A stretch of DNA of 64,000 nt from Streptomyces albofaciens JCM 4342 (GCF_008634025.1 NZ_PDCM01000002.1:3559001-3623000), one strand, 5' to 3'; counted from the stretch's first letter, positions 36,369 to 45,339 are shown. Made by a program: numbers and translations. The notes: generated by a model not told the origin, from the sequence alone.

Positions 36369-37775
36369 TCACCCGCCGGTGGACCGGCCCGCGCCCGCCC
36401 CCGCACCCGCGCCCGACCCCGTCGGCACCGGCTTGGCGCAGCCCTTCAGGCCCGCCGCCGTCGTGCCGCACGCGGTGACCTTCTTCGGGTCGCCGGACAC
36501 CGGCACCATCGCGGTGTACGCGTCGCCGTCCTGCCCGGCCTTGGCCTTCTCCGTACGGCCCGCCGAGCTGATCGCCGCCTCGTCGCCCGGCGCGGCCCCG
36601 GTGATACGCGCCCAGGCGGCGCCGCACACCTTGCTGTACCGCACCTCTATCAGCGAACCGCCCGCGAATCCCCGGGACGGGCTGTCGGCGTTCCGGCCGC
36701 CGCACCCCATCGTCTCGGGGTCCTTGCCCGCGCAGTCGGCTCCGGCGCACTTCACCCCGGCGGGCAGGGCGGGCTTCTTGCTCTGGCTCGCCGACGGCGT
36801 GGGTGCCGCCTGCTTCTCCTGCTTGCCGCCGATGTCCAGCAGGAGCACCGCGGCCGCGATCACGAGCAGCGCGCCGACGACGCCGGCCAGGAACATCGTG
36901 ACGCGACGGCGGCGGAGCTGCCGGTCGGTGCCGTCCGGCGGCCCGGTGGGGGCGGGCTGTCCGGCGAGGTGGCCCGTGGCGGGTCCGGGCGGAGGTGCCT
37001 CGTACCGGGGTGGCGGGGCGGCGGGTTCGGCGTCCACGTAGGCGGTCACCCGGGGCCAGGTCACCTTTCCCGGCCGGTCGGCGTCGTCCGCCGTTCCGCT
37101 CGGCGCTTCGCCTGTCGCCCTGCCCGCAGTCCCTCGCGTCGTTCCGCTCGCCGTTCCGCCCGTAGTCCCTTCCGTGGTCCCGCCCTTCGTTCCGCTCGCC
37201 GTCCCGGCGGGGGGCGCCGCGGGCGGGCCGGCCATGCCGGGGAAGTCCGCGCTGGAGGGCAGGTCGTCGGTACGCCGCGGCGCCGCGGCGGGTGCCGGAC
37301 CGGCGGATGCCGACGCGGCGTTCTGGGGCCGCGCACCTCCCGGTGCCTCCCCCGAAGCCTCCTCCGCCGCCTTCCCCTTGGTCTTTTCCCTGACCTTGTC
37401 CTTGAGCTTGGACTTCGCCTTGCCCGGCGCCGGGCCGAACTCCCCCAGCGCGGCCCGCGCCTGCGCCACCCGGATCGCCTCCATGGTGACGTCGTGCCGC
37501 ATCTCCGAACGGCTCCAGGCACGCTCGGCCAGCTCCCACATCGTGGTGAGGTGGCCAGCGTGCGCACCGGTCGCCTCGGCCAGTGCCACCACGGCGCGCT
37601 GCGGCGGCAGCAGCCGCCCGTTGAGGTAGCGCTCCCACGAGGTCTTGCTGTAGCCGGTACGGTCCGCGACGGCGGCGAGACTCAGCCCGCTGCGCTCCAC
37701 GAGCCGCCGCAGCTGACTCGCGAACTCCTTCACCTGCGGATCGAGTTCTTCCGGTAGCGCCCTCCAGCGAGGCAT
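36369..37775 (-). CDS. Membrane-anchored HTH protein with outer DUF2690 domain (1)
   Basis: 468 residues. Cytoplasmic HTH at about 15-62 (RRLVERSGLSLAAVADRTGYSKTSWERYLNGRLLPP), then a long low-complexity linker including a TASGTKGGTTEGTTGGTASG repeat (about 192-228). A transmembrane helix lies at about 293-313, with a DUF2690 domain outside (about 334-445; KCAGADCAGKDPETMGCGG, RYSKVCGAAWARI) with conserved cysteines. DUF2690 is a small secreted-side domain of unknown ligand. Two paralogues follow upstream on the same strand. The design suggests direct signalling from the envelope to DNA. Confidence 0.85.
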   Translation of the reverse strand: MPRWRALPEELDPQVKEFASQLRRLVERSGLSLAAVADRTGYSKTSWERYLNGRLLPPQRAVVALAEATGAHAGHLTTMWELAERAWSRSEMRHDVTMEAIRVAQARAALGEFGPAPGKAKSKLKDKVREKTKGKAAEEASGEAPGGARPQNAASASAGPAPAAAPRRTDDLPSSADFPGMAGPPAAPPAGTASGTKGGTTEGTTGGTASGTTRGTAGRATGEAPSGTADDADRPGKVTWPRVTAYVDAEPAAPPPRYEAPPPGPATGHLAGQPAPTGPPDGTDRQLRRRRVTMFLAGVVGALLVIAAAVLLLDIGGKQEKQAAPTPSASQSKKPALPAGVKCAGADCAGKDPETMGCGGRNADSPSRGFAGGSLIEVRYSKVCGAAWARITGAAPGDEAAISSAGRTEKAKAGQDGDAYTAMVPVSGDPKKVTACGTTAAGLKGCAKPVPTGSGAGAGAGAGRSTGG

Positions 37776-38011
37776 TGCCTCCCCCTAACCCCCCATATGC
37801 GCCTGCTTGCGCCTGTCAGTGCTCTTGCGTCGACTCCTCCGCCGGGGCGCGACCCCCGCAGCCCGCCCCAGTGGTTACCCAAAGGGATGCTCAGAGTCAG
37901 GATGCCAGTTCCCATCTCCGGGGCGCACGGGAGCATTCGGGCATGGGACACGTAGCCGTACACCCCCGTACACTTCCGCCCGCCGTAGCCGGACCAGCCC
38001 GAATCCCGCAC

Positions 38012-38905
38012 TCAACTCGTACGGAAGCACTCGGCCGGGCCGCCGCCTGCCGGGCGCAGGCACACCCGCAGCTTCTCCGGGCCCGACGCTGCGGCCATCG
38101 GGGTGAAGACGTAACCGTCGGCGTCGAACCGGTCGGTGACCCGCGTGCTCTGCGAACGGCCACCGGGCGCGTCGATTCGGAGGCGGTCGCCGATCCTGCC
38201 GCCACGGAGGCGGCCCCACGCCGCGCCGCACGCCTTGCTGTACCGGATCTGGAGGTGGCGCCCGCCCGTGGCCCTGTGCCTGAGCACCGTGGTCACCAGG
38301 CCCTCCCCGCCGCACAGCATGACCAGCGGGTTCTGCCCGTCGCACGCCGCCCCGTGGCAGCCGGTGCGCGCGGAGGGCGCGGCGGAGACGGCGGTGTTGG
38401 CCTGCCGTCCGGCCCCGCCGGTACCGGCACGCCACTCCCCTACGACAACCAGTACGGCAGCCAGCACGACAGTCACGGCCAGCACCGCCGCCACACCCAC
38501 CACCGGCGTCACACGGCGCACACCGGACGACGGTGCCGATCCCGGGACGTCTTCGGGACGTCGCGCCCCGTCGCCGCCCCCTTCCGGCGGGGGCGGCGCG
38601 CTCTCGCGTACGTCCGCCTCCGACGCGCGCTCCGCCGAACGCCCCCGCCCGCTCCACGCCGCGTCGGCCAGCTCCCACAGCGCCGCCACCCGGCCGCCAC
38701 GCTCCCCGGCCAAGCGGCACAGCGCCTCGACCGCCTCCCTCGGCGGCAGCGACTTGCCGTTGAGGTAGCGCTCCCACGACGACTTGCTGTACGCGGTCTT
38801 CGTCGCCAGGGCCGCCAGCGACAGTCCCGTACGGCCGCGCAACTCCCGCAACGCCGCGGCCAGTCGTGCCCCCTCGACCGGCCCGGACGCTCGCGTGCCG
38901 CTCAT
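38012..38905 (-). CDS. Membrane-anchored HTH protein with outer DUF2690 domain (2)
   Basis: 297 residues, shorter paralogue of the gene at 36.4-37.8 kb. HTH at about 10-55 (RELRGRTGLSLAALATKTAYSKSSWERYLNGKSLPP), acidic/Pro linker, transmembrane helix (about 135-157, VTPVVGVAAVLAVTVVLAAVLVVVG) and an outer DUF2690 domain with GCHGAACDGQNPLVMLCGG, RYSKACGAAWGRL and a final Cys in AECFRTS. Its ATG at 38905 overlaps the stop of the upstream HTH-peptidoglycan-binding gene by four bases, so the two are co-translated and may act together. Confidence 0.85.
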   Translation of the reverse strand: MSGTRASGPVEGARLAAALRELRGRTGLSLAALATKTAYSKSSWERYLNGKSLPPREAVEALCRLAGERGGRVAALWELADAAWSGRGRSAERASEADVRESAPPPPEGGGDGARRPEDVPGSAPSSGVRRVTPVVGVAAVLAVTVVLAAVLVVVGEWRAGTGGAGRQANTAVSAAPSARTGCHGAACDGQNPLVMLCGGEGLVTTVLRHRATGGRHLQIRYSKACGAAWGRLRGGRIGDRLRIDAPGGRSQSTRVTDRFDADGYVFTPMAAASGPEKLRVCLRPAGGGPAECFRTS

Positions 38906-39717
38906 CGGCGCAGCGCTTCCCAGGTGTCGGGGCCCACGATGCCGTCGGCCGGCAGGCCGGACCTGGTCTGGAAGCGCTTCACGGCGCGGATGGTGTTCTC
39001 GCCGACGATGCCGTCGACGCCTCCCGGGTCGTACCCCCGGTGCCGCAGCAGGCACTGCGCCTCCACGACACTCCAGCCGGAGGTGCCGTTGGCCAGGATC
39101 GCCTGGGTGGTGTCGCTGCGGTCCGCGGTGAGTACGCCGTGCGCGCGGTGCACGTGGCAGTCGAACACCGTGCCCGGTTCGTGGACGAATGCCCCCGGCG
39201 ACGCGGACGGCCGGGCGACGGGCGCGTCGTTCTGCCACGGCCGGGCGATGAGCAGGCCCGCGGCCAGGGCGGCGATCAGGGCGGCGGCGGTGGCGAGGAC
39301 GACCGTACGGGGCCGTGGGGTCCGTACGGCACGTCCATGCCGTACGTCTTCGGACCCCGCATCTTCAGCCCGTACGTCTTCGGACCCCGCATCCTCAGCC
39401 CGTACGCCCTCGGACCGCGCGCCCTCACTGCCCGCCTCCGCGCCCCCCACGGCCGTGCTCGCCTCCGCCGCCACCTCCCGAAGCGCCAGCAGCCGCGTCG
39501 GCTCGGTGCCGCAGACGTGGGCCAGGGCTTCGACCGCGCCTTTCGGCGGCAGCTTCTTGCCGTTGAGGTAGCGCTCCCAGGACGACTTGCTGTACGCGGT
39601 CTTCGCGGCCAGCGCCGCCAGGCTCAGGCCGCTGTGATCTTTCATACGACGCATCTGTACGACCAGTTGAACGGCCCGCTGGTCCAACGACGCGGGCAGT
39701 TCCCGCCAACGCGACAT
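38902..39717 (-). CDS. Membrane-anchored HTH protein with outer peptidoglycan-binding domain
   Basis: 271 residues: HTH at about 20-65 (SGLSLAALAAKTAYSKSSWERYLNGKKLPP), an acidic repeat linker (AEDAGSEDVR units), a transmembrane helix (about 142-160, VVLATAAALIAALAAGLLIA) and a C-terminal PG_binding_1 domain (VVEAQCLLRHRGYDPGGVDGIVGENTIRAVKRFQTRSGLPADGIVGPDTWEAL). The HTH is nearly identical to that of the downstream DUF2690 paralogue, so the sensor part has been exchanged. It could respond to cell-wall state. It is divergent from a secreted protein with the same outer domain. ATG at 39717 chosen. Confidence 0.87.
   Translation of the reverse strand: MSRWRELPASLDQRAVQLVVQMRRMKDHSGLSLAALAAKTAYSKSSWERYLNGKKLPPKGAVEALAHVCGTEPTRLLALREVAAEASTAVGGAEAGSEGARSEGVRAEDAGSEDVRAEDAGSEDVRHGRAVRTPRPRTVVLATAAALIAALAAGLLIARPWQNDAPVARPSASPGAFVHEPGTVFDCHVHRAHGVLTADRSDTTQAILANGTSGWSVVEAQCLLRHRGYDPGGVDGIVGENTIRAVKRFQTRSGLPADGIVGPDTWEALRR
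39341..39430 (-). repeat. 30-bp coding tandem repeat in the HTH-PGB linker
   Basis: Three 30-bp units (39341-39370, 39371-39400, 39401-39430) encode decapeptide repeats of the type AEDAGSEDVR in the cytoplasmic linker before the membrane helix. Two units are almost identical; the third is diverged. In-frame copy change would only alter linker length. Confidence 0.85.
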
Positions 39718-40028
39718 GTTCCACCCCACACGCGTTCGGTCTTCCCCCGAGGCGCTGTGCACCCCCTTGACCGCCGATGATGGCGGACAGGCCACCGCCG
39801 GTTCCCGTTCTTACACTTTCCGCACGAGGTCCAGACATGCGCCGCGTCCCGCCGCGCCGTCCGCCGCGCCGACGTCCCCGCAGGTCAGCGCATGGGACGT
39901 CCCACCGTGGACCAACTTCCGTGGTTCTTCTGGCCGGTGTGGCGGCGGGGGCCGCATCGTCGGTGGTGCACACCGGGCGGCGCGGTCCACCCCGCGCCGC
40001 CTCCACCACCCAAGGGGAGGAACACCTC
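39718..40028. other. Divergent control region, HTH-PGB gene and secreted PGB gene
   Basis: About 310 bp between the divergent genes. I see no separate gene: the + strand frame is open upstream of 40029 but rich in Arg and Pro and without a signal. A TTGACC at 39766 could be a -35 box for the + strand gene. I looked for the ydaO (c-di-AMP) riboswitch found before some Streptomyces wall hydrolases and did not find it. Confidence 0.5.
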
Positions 40029-40439
40029 ATGAACCTGCGCAAGCGCATCGCCCTCGCCGCCGCGACGACGGCCCTCGGCACCGGCCTCGCCCTCGTTCCC
40101 GCGGCGGGCGCCACCGCGTCCGCCGTCCCGGCCGCGAAGCCCGCCGCCGTCACGGCCGGCACCGACGCCCGGCTGGCGGGCCCGTACGGCTGCAACTACA
40201 CCAACAGCGAGCCGACGCTCTCGCTCGGCTCCCGCGGCAAGGCCGTCAAGGAGGCCCAGTGCCTGCTCAAGCACTGGAACGTCAACATCGGCCGGCACGG
40301 GGTCGACGGGAAGTTCGGCAAGGACACCCGCAAGGCGGTGCGTGAGTTCCAGCGCCGTATCCACCGCACCTGTCACATGCCGGTGGACGGCATCGTGGGC
40401 AAGAAGACGTGGCACGCGCTGAAGCACTCCGGCTGCTGA
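40029..40439 (+). CDS. Secreted peptidoglycan-binding domain protein
   Basis: 136 residues. Sec signal peptide (MNLRKRIALAAATTALGTGLALVPAAGATA), a short Ala/Pro linker and one PG_binding_1 domain (LGSRGKAVKEAQCLLKHWNVNIGRHGVDGKFGKDTRKAVREFQRRI, then DGIVGKKTWHALKHSGC). Four cysteines could form two disulfides. There is no catalytic domain, so it may be a wall-binding or decoy protein. GGGGAGGA precedes the ATG at 40029. It is divergent from a membrane HTH protein with the same outer domain, an obvious regulatory candidate. Confidence 0.9.
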   Translation: MNLRKRIALAAATTALGTGLALVPAAGATASAVPAAKPAAVTAGTDARLAGPYGCNYTNSEPTLSLGSRGKAVKEAQCLLKHWNVNIGRHGVDGKFGKDTRKAVREFQRRIHRTCHMPVDGIVGKKTWHALKHSGC

Positions 40440-40445
40440 GGTGAC

Positions 40446-40518
40446 GGCCGGCCCGGACCGCCGGGCCGGCCGGGCCCCGGGTGGCCCGCCCGCTTTCGGG
40501 GGAGCGGACGGGCCACCC
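40446..40518. terminator. Two back-to-back hairpins between convergent genes
   Basis: Hairpin 1 (40446-40471) has an 11-bp perfect GC stem with an ACCG loop, 7 bp after the stop of the secreted PGB gene. Hairpin 2 (40479-40518) has a 16-bp stem with one mismatch (GGGTGGCCCG/CGGGCCACCC outer part) and lies downstream of icd on the other strand. Together they separate the two convergent genes. Confidence 0.85.
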
Positions 40519-40615
40519 GTCGGCGCGTCCGGCCACGGGCGTCCGGGACCACGAGCGTCCGAAGCCCGCATCCGGATACGTCTCCGTACCCGGCCCCGTA
40601 TCCGAGGGCGCCGCC

Positions 40616-41836
40616 TCACGCATCCGCCATCTTCTTCTGCACCCCCACGTCCAGCGCGTCGAGGAACTGCTCCGTCGTCAGGTACGGCTGGTTCCTGGAG
40701 ATGAGCAGGGCCAGGTCCTTGGTCATCTGGCCGCCTTCGACGGTCTCGACGCAGACCCGTTCCAGCATCCGGGCGAACCGGGTGACCTCGGGGGTGCCGT
40801 CCAGCTCGCCGCGGTGGGCAAGGCCGCGGGTCCAGGCGAAGACCGAGGCGATGGGGTTGGTCGAGGTGGGGACGCCCTGCTGATGGCGGCGGTAGTGCCG
40901 GGTCACCGTGCCGTGCGCGGCCTCCGCCGCCACGGTGCGGCCGTCGGCCGTCATCAGGACGGAGGTCATCAGGCCGAGCGAGCCGAAGCCCTGCGCCACC
41001 ACGTCGGACTGCACGTCCCCGTCGTAGTTCTTGCAGGCCCAGACGTAGCCGCCGTCCCACTTGAGGGCCGCGGCCACCATGTCGTCGATCAGCCGGTGTT
41101 CGTACGTCAGGCCGCGCGCGTCGAAGGCGGCCTTGAACTCGGCGTCGAAGACCTCCTGGAAGAGGTCCTTGAACCGGCCGTCGTACTTCTTGAGGATCGT
41201 GTTCTTCGTGGACAGGTACACCGGGTACGAGCGGTCCAGGCCGTAGCGGAACACGGCGCGCGCGAAGTCGCGTACGGACTCGTCGTGGTTGTACATGGCG
41301 AGCGCGACGCCGGGGCCGGGGAAGTCGTGGACCTCCAGCTCGACCGGCTCGCCGCCGTCCCGCGGCGTGTAGGTCAGGGTGAGGGTGCCGGGTCCGGGGA
41401 CCTTCAGGTCGGTGGCGCGGTACTGGTCGCCGAAGGCGTGCCGGCCGATCACGATGGGCCTGGTCCAGCCCGGTACGAGGCGGGGCACGTTCGCCATGAT
41501 GATCGGCTCGCGGAAGATGACGCCGCCGAGGATGTTGCGGATGGTGCCGTTGGGCGAGCGGTACATCGCCTTGAGGCCGAACTCCTCGACCCGCGCCTCG
41601 TCCGGGGTGATGGTGGCGCACTTGACGCCGACCCCGTGCTTCCTGATCGCGTGGGCGGCGTCGACGGTGACCTGGTCGCCGGTGGCGTCGCGGTTCTCGA
41701 TGCCCAGGTCGAAGCGGACCAGCTCGACGTCGAGGTAGGGCAGGATCAGCTTGTTCTTGATGGAGGACCAGATGATGCGGGCCATCTCGTCGCCGTCGAC
41801 CTCGACGACGGGCTGGGCAACCTTGATCTTGGCCAT
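40616..41836 (-). CDS. icd: NADP-dependent isocitrate dehydrogenase, dimeric eukaryote-like type
   Basis: 406-residue enzyme that converts isocitrate to 2-oxoglutarate plus CO2 with NADP. The start [23 protein letters not shown], the [29 protein letters not shown] segment (substrate Ser/Asn) and the metal-binding [29 protein letters not shown] identify the homodimeric type II family. Many streptomycetes, as I recall, use the unrelated ~740-residue monomeric IDH instead, so this gene may be an acquired or alternative form. The upstream extension was rejected because it lacks homology. The gene faces the secreted PGB gene. Confidence 0.95.
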   Translation of the reverse strand: MAKIKVAQPVVEVDGDEMARIIWSSIKNKLILPYLDVELVRFDLGIENRDATGDQVTVDAAHAIRKHGVGVKCATITPDEARVEEFGLKAMYRSPNGTIRNILGGVIFREPIIMANVPRLVPGWTRPIVIGRHAFGDQYRATDLKVPGPGTLTLTYTPRDGGEPVELEVHDFPGPGVALAMYNHDESVRDFARAVFRYGLDRSYPVYLSTKNTILKKYDGRFKDLFQEVFDAEFKAAFDARGLTYEHRLIDDMVAAALKWDGGYVWACKNYDGDVQSDVVAQGFGSLGLMTSVLMTADGRTVAAEAAHGTVTRHYRRHQQGVPTSTNPIASVFAWTRGLAHRGELDGTPEVTRFARMLERVCVETVEGGQMTKDLALLISRNQPYLTTEQFLDALDVGVQKKMADA

Positions 41837-42009
41837 GCGGTGGGGCGTCCCTCTCGCGCGACGACTGGGGCGGCGACCGGCGGTGTCCCCGGACACGTCG
41901 ATGTGCCTCGGTCGTCAAGTTACTCGGCGCGGGGACGCGGTGGCCGTCCCTGAGGGCACGCGCGGGCGCGCGTCACGCGAATGGCGTGGGGGCCGTCGTA
42001 CGGTCGGGC

Positions 42010-42034
42010 CGGTGCGGACCCACCGGCCGCACCG
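42010..42034 (-). terminator. Hairpin after the folD-DUF3017 unit
   Basis: CGGTGCGG (42010-42017) pairs with CCGCACCG (42027-42034) around nine bases, about 40 bp past the DUF3017 stop. Two 15-bp direct copies of CCGTGCGGGCGTACG follow at 42032 and 42052. Confidence 0.5.
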
Positions 42035-42073
42035 TGCGGGCGTACGGCCCCCCGTGCGGGCGTACGCCCCGCC

Positions 42074-42502
42074 TCACCACACCGTGAAGTGCACCAGATC
42101 GTCCAGGAACGGGATCTTCAGCCACGGCTTGGGCTGCGCCATCAGCGCCAGCAGGACGATGGCCACGCCCAGCCCGCCGTACGTCGCCATGTCGGTGAAC
42201 CGGGACCGCACGGCCAGCATGCCCACCTTCGGCAGCACCCGCCGCAGCACCGCCCCGCCCAGCAGGGACAGGCCGATCAGGAGCGTCCCGATGCGGAAGC
42301 CGTCCAGCGCGACGATGAACAGCCCGAGGGCCACGCCGCCCATGACGGCCAGCAGCGGCCACTGCCGGGCGGGCGGCGAGGCGCTGCCGGGGGCGGTCCT
42401 GGCGCCGCCCTCCGGCCGTGCGGTGTCGGTGGTGATCCGCGGGAAGCGGCGGGAGGGCCGCTGCGGCTCGGAGGCGCCTTCCGCGTGCGCTTCGGCACTC
42501 AT
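42074..42502 (-). CDS. DUF3017 membrane protein
   Basis: 142 residues. The N-terminal ~45 are polar, then three hydrophobic helices: WPLLAVMGGVALGLFIVALDGF, GTLLIGLSLLGGAVLRRVLP and YGGLGVAIVLLALMAQPKPW. The tail is IPFLDDLVHFTVW. This is the actinobacterial DUF3017 family, typically encoded right after folD as here (66-bp gap). Function unknown. Confidence 0.85.
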   Translation of the reverse strand: MSAEAHAEGASEPQRPSRRFPRITTDTARPEGGARTAPGSASPPARQWPLLAVMGGVALGLFIVALDGFRIGTLLIGLSLLGGAVLRRVLPKVGMLAVRSRFTDMATYGGLGVAIVLLALMAQPKPWLKIPFLDDLVHFTVW

Positions 42503-42568
42503 GGGTGGCGGTCCCTTTCCGTGTCCGTTCCGGTGCTGCGGGGAGGTGCGGTGACGCGGGCTACGGGG

Positions 42569-43423
42569 TCAGCCGGCGGCGCGCTCGGCGGCCTCGACGA
42601 CGTTGACCAGCAGCTGGGCGCGGGTCATCGGGCCGACGCCGCCCGGGTTCGGGGAGAGCCAGCCGGCCACCTCGGCGACACCGGGGTGCACATCGCCGAC
42701 GATCTTGCCGTTCTCGTCCCGGCTGACGCCGACGTCCAGCACCGCGGCGCCCGGCTTGACGTCCTCCGGCTTGATGATGTGCGGCACGCCCGCGGCGGCC
42801 ACGATGATGTCCGCCTGCTTCAGCTGCGCGGACAGGTCACGGGTGCCGGTGTGGCACTGCGTGACGGTGGCGTTCTCCGACTTGCGGGTCAGCAGCAGCG
42901 GGATCGAGCGCCCGACGGTGATGCCGCGGCCGACCACGACCACATGCGCGCCGTTGATCTCCACGCCGTGGTGGCGCAGCAGCTGGATGATGCCGTACGG
43001 GGTGCACGGCAGCGGCCCCTCGACGCCCAGCACCAGCCGGCCCAGGCTCATCGGGTGCAGGCCGTCGGCGTCCTTGGCCGGGTCCATCAGCTCCAGGACG
43101 CGGTTGGTGTCGATGCCCTTCGGGAGCGGCAGTTGGACGATGTAGCCGGTGCAGGCCGGGTCCTCGTTCAGCTCCCGTACGACGGCCTCGATCTCCTCCT
43201 GCGTCGCGGTGTCCGGCAGCTCCTTCTGGATGGAGGCGATACCGACCTGGGCGCAGTCGCGGTGCTTGCCGTTGACGTACCAGCGGCTTCCCGGGTCGTC
43301 ACCGACCAGGAGCGTGCCGAGACCGGGGGTGATGCCCCGGGCCTTCAGGGCCTCCACGCGAGAGGTCAGTTCGGACTTGATCGCGGCGGCGGTGGCCTTG
43401 CCATCGAGAATCTGGGCGCTCAT
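42569..43423 (-). CDS. folD: Bifunctional methylene-THF dehydrogenase/methenyl-THF cyclohydrolase
   Basis: 284 residues; oxidises 5,10-methylene-THF to methenyl-THF and hydrolyses it to 10-formyl-THF, which feeds purine synthesis (PurN, PurH). The YVNGKHRDC segment carries the catalytic Tyr-x3-Lys. The [10 protein letters not shown] and DVDG-like [14 protein letters not shown] motifs, [14 protein letters not shown] and [23 protein letters not shown] are all standard. The ATG at 43423 has GGGAGG nine bases upstream; a second ATG at 43432 is less likely. I saw no ZTP riboswitch before this gene, in contrast to glyA. Confidence 0.96.
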   Translation of the reverse strand: MSAQILDGKATAAAIKSELTSRVEALKARGITPGLGTLLVGDDPGSRWYVNGKHRDCAQVGIASIQKELPDTATQEEIEAVVRELNEDPACTGYIVQLPLPKGIDTNRVLELMDPAKDADGLHPMSLGRLVLGVEGPLPCTPYGIIQLLRHHGVEINGAHVVVVGRGITVGRSIPLLLTRKSENATVTQCHTGTRDLSAQLKQADIIVAAAGVPHIIKPEDVKPGAAVLDVGVSRDENGKIVGDVHPGVAEVAGWLSPNPGGVGPMTRAQLLVNVVEAAERAAG

Positions 43424-43432
43424 ACCCCCCAT

Positions 43433-43715
43433 CCTCCCGGATGAGGCCACTTCCGTTCCAATCAGGGCCGTTCCACGAGGGCGCGCTATGGCCGCCGACA
43501 AGAGCGATGACCGGAGATGACCGAAATGCATTTACGGAATCGATCATTGCACTTGCACAACACATCAGCCTCTTGACTGGACAATGATATTGCGCAACTA
43601 GAAGGATTGCGGCTCAGTGCCGCAGGCATCATCGGGGGGCGGGCCACTGATCCCAAGTTTTCCTCCGAGCACGCCCTGCCGTCCCCCACTGAACAACAAC
43701 GGAGGAAACCAGCCA
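43433..43715. other. folD / RDD-protein divergent region
   Basis: About 280 bp with lower GC than the surroundings and no gene. The motif TTGCRCAAC occurs twice on the + strand, at 43553-43561 and 43590-43598, 37 bp apart; the second contains the perfect palindrome TTGCGCAA. TTGACT at 43573 could be a -35 box between them. GGAGGA precedes the RDD start. Roles of these elements are unproven. Confidence 0.45.
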
Positions 43716-44519
43716 ATGAGCTTTGGCGACCCGAACAATCCCTACGGCCAGCCGCAGGGGCAGCCCGGTCCGTACGGCCAGCCCCCGCAGGCCCCGTACG
43801 GCCAGCAGCCGCCGGCGCCCCCGCAGGGCCAGCCGGGGTACGGCTACCCGCAGCAGGCACAGCCCCAGCCGGGCTACGGCTACCCGCAGCAGGCCCCGCC
43901 GCAGCAGCAGGCCCCCTACGGCCAGCCCCCGCAAGTGCCCCAGCAGCAGGCGTACGGCTACCCGCAGCAGGCTGCCTACGGCCAGCAGGGCGGAATGCCG
44001 GGTATGGGCATGCCGCAGGGGTATGCGAGCTGGGGGGCGCGGTTCTGCGCCCTGCTTCTCGACGGCCTGTACCTCATGCTGGTCCCGATGATTCTGCTCC
44101 TCATCGGCTACGTCATGATCATCAACAGCGCGGTGGACTCCATCGACGCCGCGAGCAGCTGTCTGCCGAGCGACTACCAGTGCCGCACCAACGCGCTGAA
44201 CTCCATGTCCTCCGGCCCCTCGCCCCTGGCGCTGCTCCTGGTCTCCCTCGGTGGTCTGCTCGCCTTCGGGGCCGGCCTGTGGCTCGTCGCCAAGGAGGGC
44301 TCCACCGGCCAGACGCCGGGCAAGAAGGCCATGAACATCCGCGTCGTGAACGAGACGACCGGCCAGCCGATCGGCTTCGGCATGGCGTTCCTGCGCCGCA
44401 TCTGCCATGTCCTCGACGCCCTGCCCTGCTACATCGGCTACCTGTGGCCGGCGTGGGACGAGAAGGCCCAGACCTTCGCCGACAAGATGGTCGGCACGGT
44501 GGTCGTCCGTACTCAGTAG
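43716..44519 (+). CDS. RDD-family membrane protein with Gln/Pro/Gly/Tyr-rich head
   Basis: 267 residues. The first ~95 consist of [13 protein letters not shown] and similar repeats, a low-complexity, possibly phase-separating or protein-binding head. An RDD domain follows (about 102-262): [31 protein letters not shown], a loop with two cysteines ([12 protein letters not shown]), a second helix, then [30 protein letters not shown] and [20 protein letters not shown] proteins are membrane proteins, some acting as ion transporters. It is followed by a terminator and a related-headed membrane protein. Confidence 0.9.
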   Translation: MSFGDPNNPYGQPQGQPGPYGQPPQAPYGQQPPAPPQGQPGYGYPQQAQPQPGYGYPQQAPPQQQAPYGQPPQVPQQQAYGYPQQAAYGQQGGMPGMGMPQGYASWGARFCALLLDGLYLMLVPMILLLIGYVMIINSAVDSIDAASSCLPSDYQCRTNALNSMSSGPSPLALLLVSLGGLLAFGAGLWLVAKEGSTGQTPGKKAMNIRVVNETTGQPIGFGMAFLRRICHVLDALPCYIGYLWPAWDEKAQTFADKMVGTVVVRTQ

Positions 44520-44547
44520 CAATCCGTACAGCACCTCATTCGGTCCG

Positions 44548-44583
44548 AAGGCCCCCTCACGCAAAATGACGCGAGGGGGCCTT
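44548..44583 (+). terminator. Hairpin after the RDD gene
   Basis: AAGGCCCCCTC pairs with GAGGGGGCCTT, with the inner CGC/GCG continuing the stem past one bulged base. It begins 28 bp after the stop codon and is followed by a short T-containing stretch (CGTCAGC). Confidence 0.8.
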
Positions 44584-44686
44584 CGTCAGCCCGTAGGCTC
44601 TTACCGATCTTTTACAACCCCCGGAACGGCCGGCACCGTGCACCGCCGGCTGACATCCGGTCACACCGCTCGAAGGACACCGCTCA

Positions 44687-45277
44687 ATGAGCTACCCGAA
44701 CCAGAACCCCTACGGCCCGCCGCAGGGTCAGCCCCAGGGCCCTCCCCAGCCCCAGTACGGCTACCCGCAGCAGCAGCCGATGCAGTCGCAGCCCTACGCG
44801 CCGTTCCCCGCCGGCCCCACGGGGCCGGGCGGCATGCCCGGCATACCGGCCCCGAACCAGATGCCCAGCGGCGTCAAGGCCGCCCGCGTCATGCTCTTCA
44901 TCCTCGCCGCGACAGGTATGCTCGGCATCGTCGGGGTGACGATCAGCCTGAACAGGCTCAGCAGCGCCTCGGCCAACTACAGCGGGTTCAGCGGGGACAG
45001 CGCGAGCATGTTCGCCCTGGGCAAGGGCGCGCTGATCTTCGTCATGATCCTCCAGGCGGCCTACGCGGCGATCGCGCTGGTGCTGGCGCTCCAGTACGCC
45101 AAGGGCGGCAACGGCATCCGCATCGGCAGCATCATCTTCGGGGCTGTGTCGGTGCTGTGCAGCATTCCGTTCGCCCTCGGCTTCTGGGGCATCCCCAACT
45201 TCGTGATGTCCATCCTCGTCATCGTCTTCGCGGCGAAGCAGGACGGCCAGGCGTGGTTCACCCGCCCCCGTTACTGA
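44687..45277 (+). CDS. Four-helix membrane protein with Gln/Pro-rich head
   Basis: 196 residues. Residues 1-60 are [28 protein letters not shown] low complexity, similar to the head of the preceding RDD protein. Four hydrophobic helices follow (about 65-85, 110-130, 140-160, 165-185), with [24 protein letters not shown] as the first and a short [11 protein letters not shown] tail. No known motif. The shared head suggests that the two proteins derive from a duplicated module or associate. ATG at 44687 with GAAGGA upstream. Confidence 0.75.
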   Translation: MSYPNQNPYGPPQGQPQGPPQPQYGYPQQQPMQSQPYAPFPAGPTGPGGMPGIPAPNQMPSGVKAARVMLFILAATGMLGIVGVTISLNRLSSASANYSGFSGDSASMFALGKGALIFVMILQAAYAAIALVLALQYAKGGNGIRIGSIIFGAVSVLCSIPFALGFWGIPNFVMSILVIVFAAKQDGQAWFTRPRY

Positions 45278-45299
45278 AGTCCCGCACGTCCGGGCACGC

Positions 45300-45339
45300 A
45301 AAGGGCCCGCCTCCCGCAGCTCGCGGAAGGCGGGCCTTT
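45300..45339. terminator. Bidirectional hairpin between convergent genes
   Basis: AAAGGGCCCGCCT... pairs with ...AGGCGGGCCTTT; the inner part CCCGC/GCGG extends the stem. It lies 22 bp after the membrane-protein stop and 14 bp before the purH stop, so it can serve both. Confidence 0.85.

Noticed and set aside
39718..40028. ydaO (c-di-AMP) riboswitch before the secreted wall-binding gene
   Set aside because: None of the conserved segments expected for that class were seen.
39777..40028. Upstream extension of the secreted peptidoglycan-binding protein
   Set aside because: It would hide the signal peptide behind 84 Arg/Pro-rich residues, while the ATG at 40029 has an excellent ribosome-binding site.
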